Below are positions 63,870 through 64,000 of a stretch of 64,000 bases of DNA, in pieces. The DNA comes from Lachnospiraceae bacterium. GTDB lineage: Bacteria > Bacillota > Clostridia > Lachnospirales > Lachnospiraceae. The notes beneath the pieces are model-generated. The model was not told the origin of the DNA. It did no database searches and saw only the letters and a program-made list of their open reading frames with translations. Location: NCBI GenBank assembly GCA_900757145.1, contig CAAEMT010000063.1:21331-85330 (forward strand), given 5' to 3'. Every line of letters starts with the position of its first letter. The stretch's first letter is position 1. The translations under genes and the position numbers were made by a program.

Positions 63870-63895
63870 CCTGCCGCATGGCAGGGCTTATTTTA
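63869..63895 (+). terminator. Terminator between antitoxin repeats and toxin
   Basis: Stem CCCTGCC (63869-63875) / GGCAGGG (63880-63886), loop GCAT, then CTTATTTTA. In type III loci this leaky terminator sets the excess of antitoxin RNA over toxin mRNA. Confidence 0.85.
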
Positions 63896-63907
63896 TAGGT
63901 GATGAAC

Positions 63908-64000
63908 ATGATATATCAAGAAGGATACGTTTACCATATTAAAGATGAATACTTTGAAAAAGTACAGGATTCCAACTTAATGCAGAACAAAGAAGGCGGT
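63908..64000 (+). CDS. Type III toxin, CptN/ToxN-like endoribonuclease (5' part, cut by window end)
   Basis: 31 codons are visible: MIYQEGYVYHIKDEYFEKVQ, then DSNLMQNKEGG. The opening xYHIxDxFF...LMxNKEG resembles, from memory, CptN toxins of Coprococcus-type CptIN systems. These are ToxN-fold RNases that cleave mRNA and their own antitoxin repeats, and can cause abortive infection. ATG 63908 lies five bases after AGGTGA; an ATG at 63902 overlaps that site. The repeat array and terminator directly upstream are the strongest evidence. The remainder lies beyond the window, so intactness cannot be judged. Confidence 0.82.
   Translation, partial: MIYQEGYVYHIKDEYFEKVQDSNLMQNKEGG

Larger units (their letters stand above)
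63745..63895 (+). ncRNA. CptI/ToxI-like RNA antitoxin
   Basis: Transcript from the consensus promoter, containing 2.3 tandem repeats (46 bases each) and ending at a terminator just before a CptN/ToxN-like gene. In type III systems the toxin cuts this precursor into single repeats, which fold as pseudoknots and inhibit it. The complementary GC-rich blocks within each unit (for example CACCG with CGGCT-proximal bases) leave room for such a fold; I did not model it. Confidence 0.8.

Overview
The window reads as chromosomal DNA of a gut anaerobe in the Firmicutes, most likely a Lachnospiraceae member (Blautia/Ruminococcus/Dorea type). The reasons are strong AGGAGG-type ribosome sites, T-box, TPP and tetrahydrofolate riboswitches, a Rex-type operator before an alcohol dehydrogenase, an alpha-glucosidase very like that of Ruminococcus obeum, and moderate GC with AT-rich intergenic regions. 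The assignment is an inference from content. No rRNA, tRNA, CRISPR array, prophage or intact insertion sequence was seen.

Layout. 1-4.6 kb: a membrane-anchored phospholipase D-like protein, then a folate operon (folE, an HD phosphohydrolase, folP, a folB-folK fusion) behind a tetrahydrofolate riboswitch. 4.6-9.9 kb: a ClC transporter, a CmpB-type membrane protein with a repeat coiled coil, a BASS transporter behind a T-box that reads as isoleucine-specific, and an HTH-membrane regulator. 10-15.9 kb: a HAD phosphatase, then thiW-thiM-thiE-thiD-thiC under a TPP riboswitch. 16-26 kb: an NhaC-type antiporter, then an alpha-glucan locus (LacI regulator, two GH31 enzymes, ABC sugar importer) with two TTAACCGGTTAA operators. 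26-34.6 kb: a 2-hydroxyacid dehydrogenase, a divergent MerR/MATE pair, a 1-phosphofructokinase-type kinase, nucleoside salvage genes (udp, cdd, deoB), a CsoR-type regulator with an orphan domain protein, and a nitroreductase.

34.8-41.3 kb: the F-type ATP synthase operon atpB-E-F-(HA)-G-D-C, in which delta and alpha are one continuous fused polypeptide. 41.4-46.2 kb: a LysR regulator and the NAD operon nadA-nadB-nadC-niaR with a likely NiaR operator. 46.2-51.5 kb: a LytTR response regulator, a GHKL kinase without membrane segments and a heterodimeric ABC exporter. 51.7-55.5 kb: a siroheme/ferredoxin reductase-like protein and a CoA-disulfide reductase with rhodanese domain, divergent from a LysR regulator. 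55.5-58 kb: an acetyltransferase, a broken P-loop gene and a Rex-controlled alcohol dehydrogenase. 58-62.4 kb: a CydDC-like ABC pair with a DUF454 protein and a small His-bearing membrane protein.

62.5-64 kb is the accessory end. It holds decayed gene pieces, including a remnant that looks like the N-terminus of a TOTE-type primase/helicase, a possible IS end, and finally a type III toxin-antitoxin locus: a consensus promoter, two 46-base RNA antitoxin repeats plus a partial third, a terminator, and the start of a CptN/ToxN-like endoribonuclease cut by the window edge. This is the most interesting system present. The delta-alpha ATP synthase fusion, the T-box-controlled BASS transporter and the CydDC-like/DUF454 operon are next.
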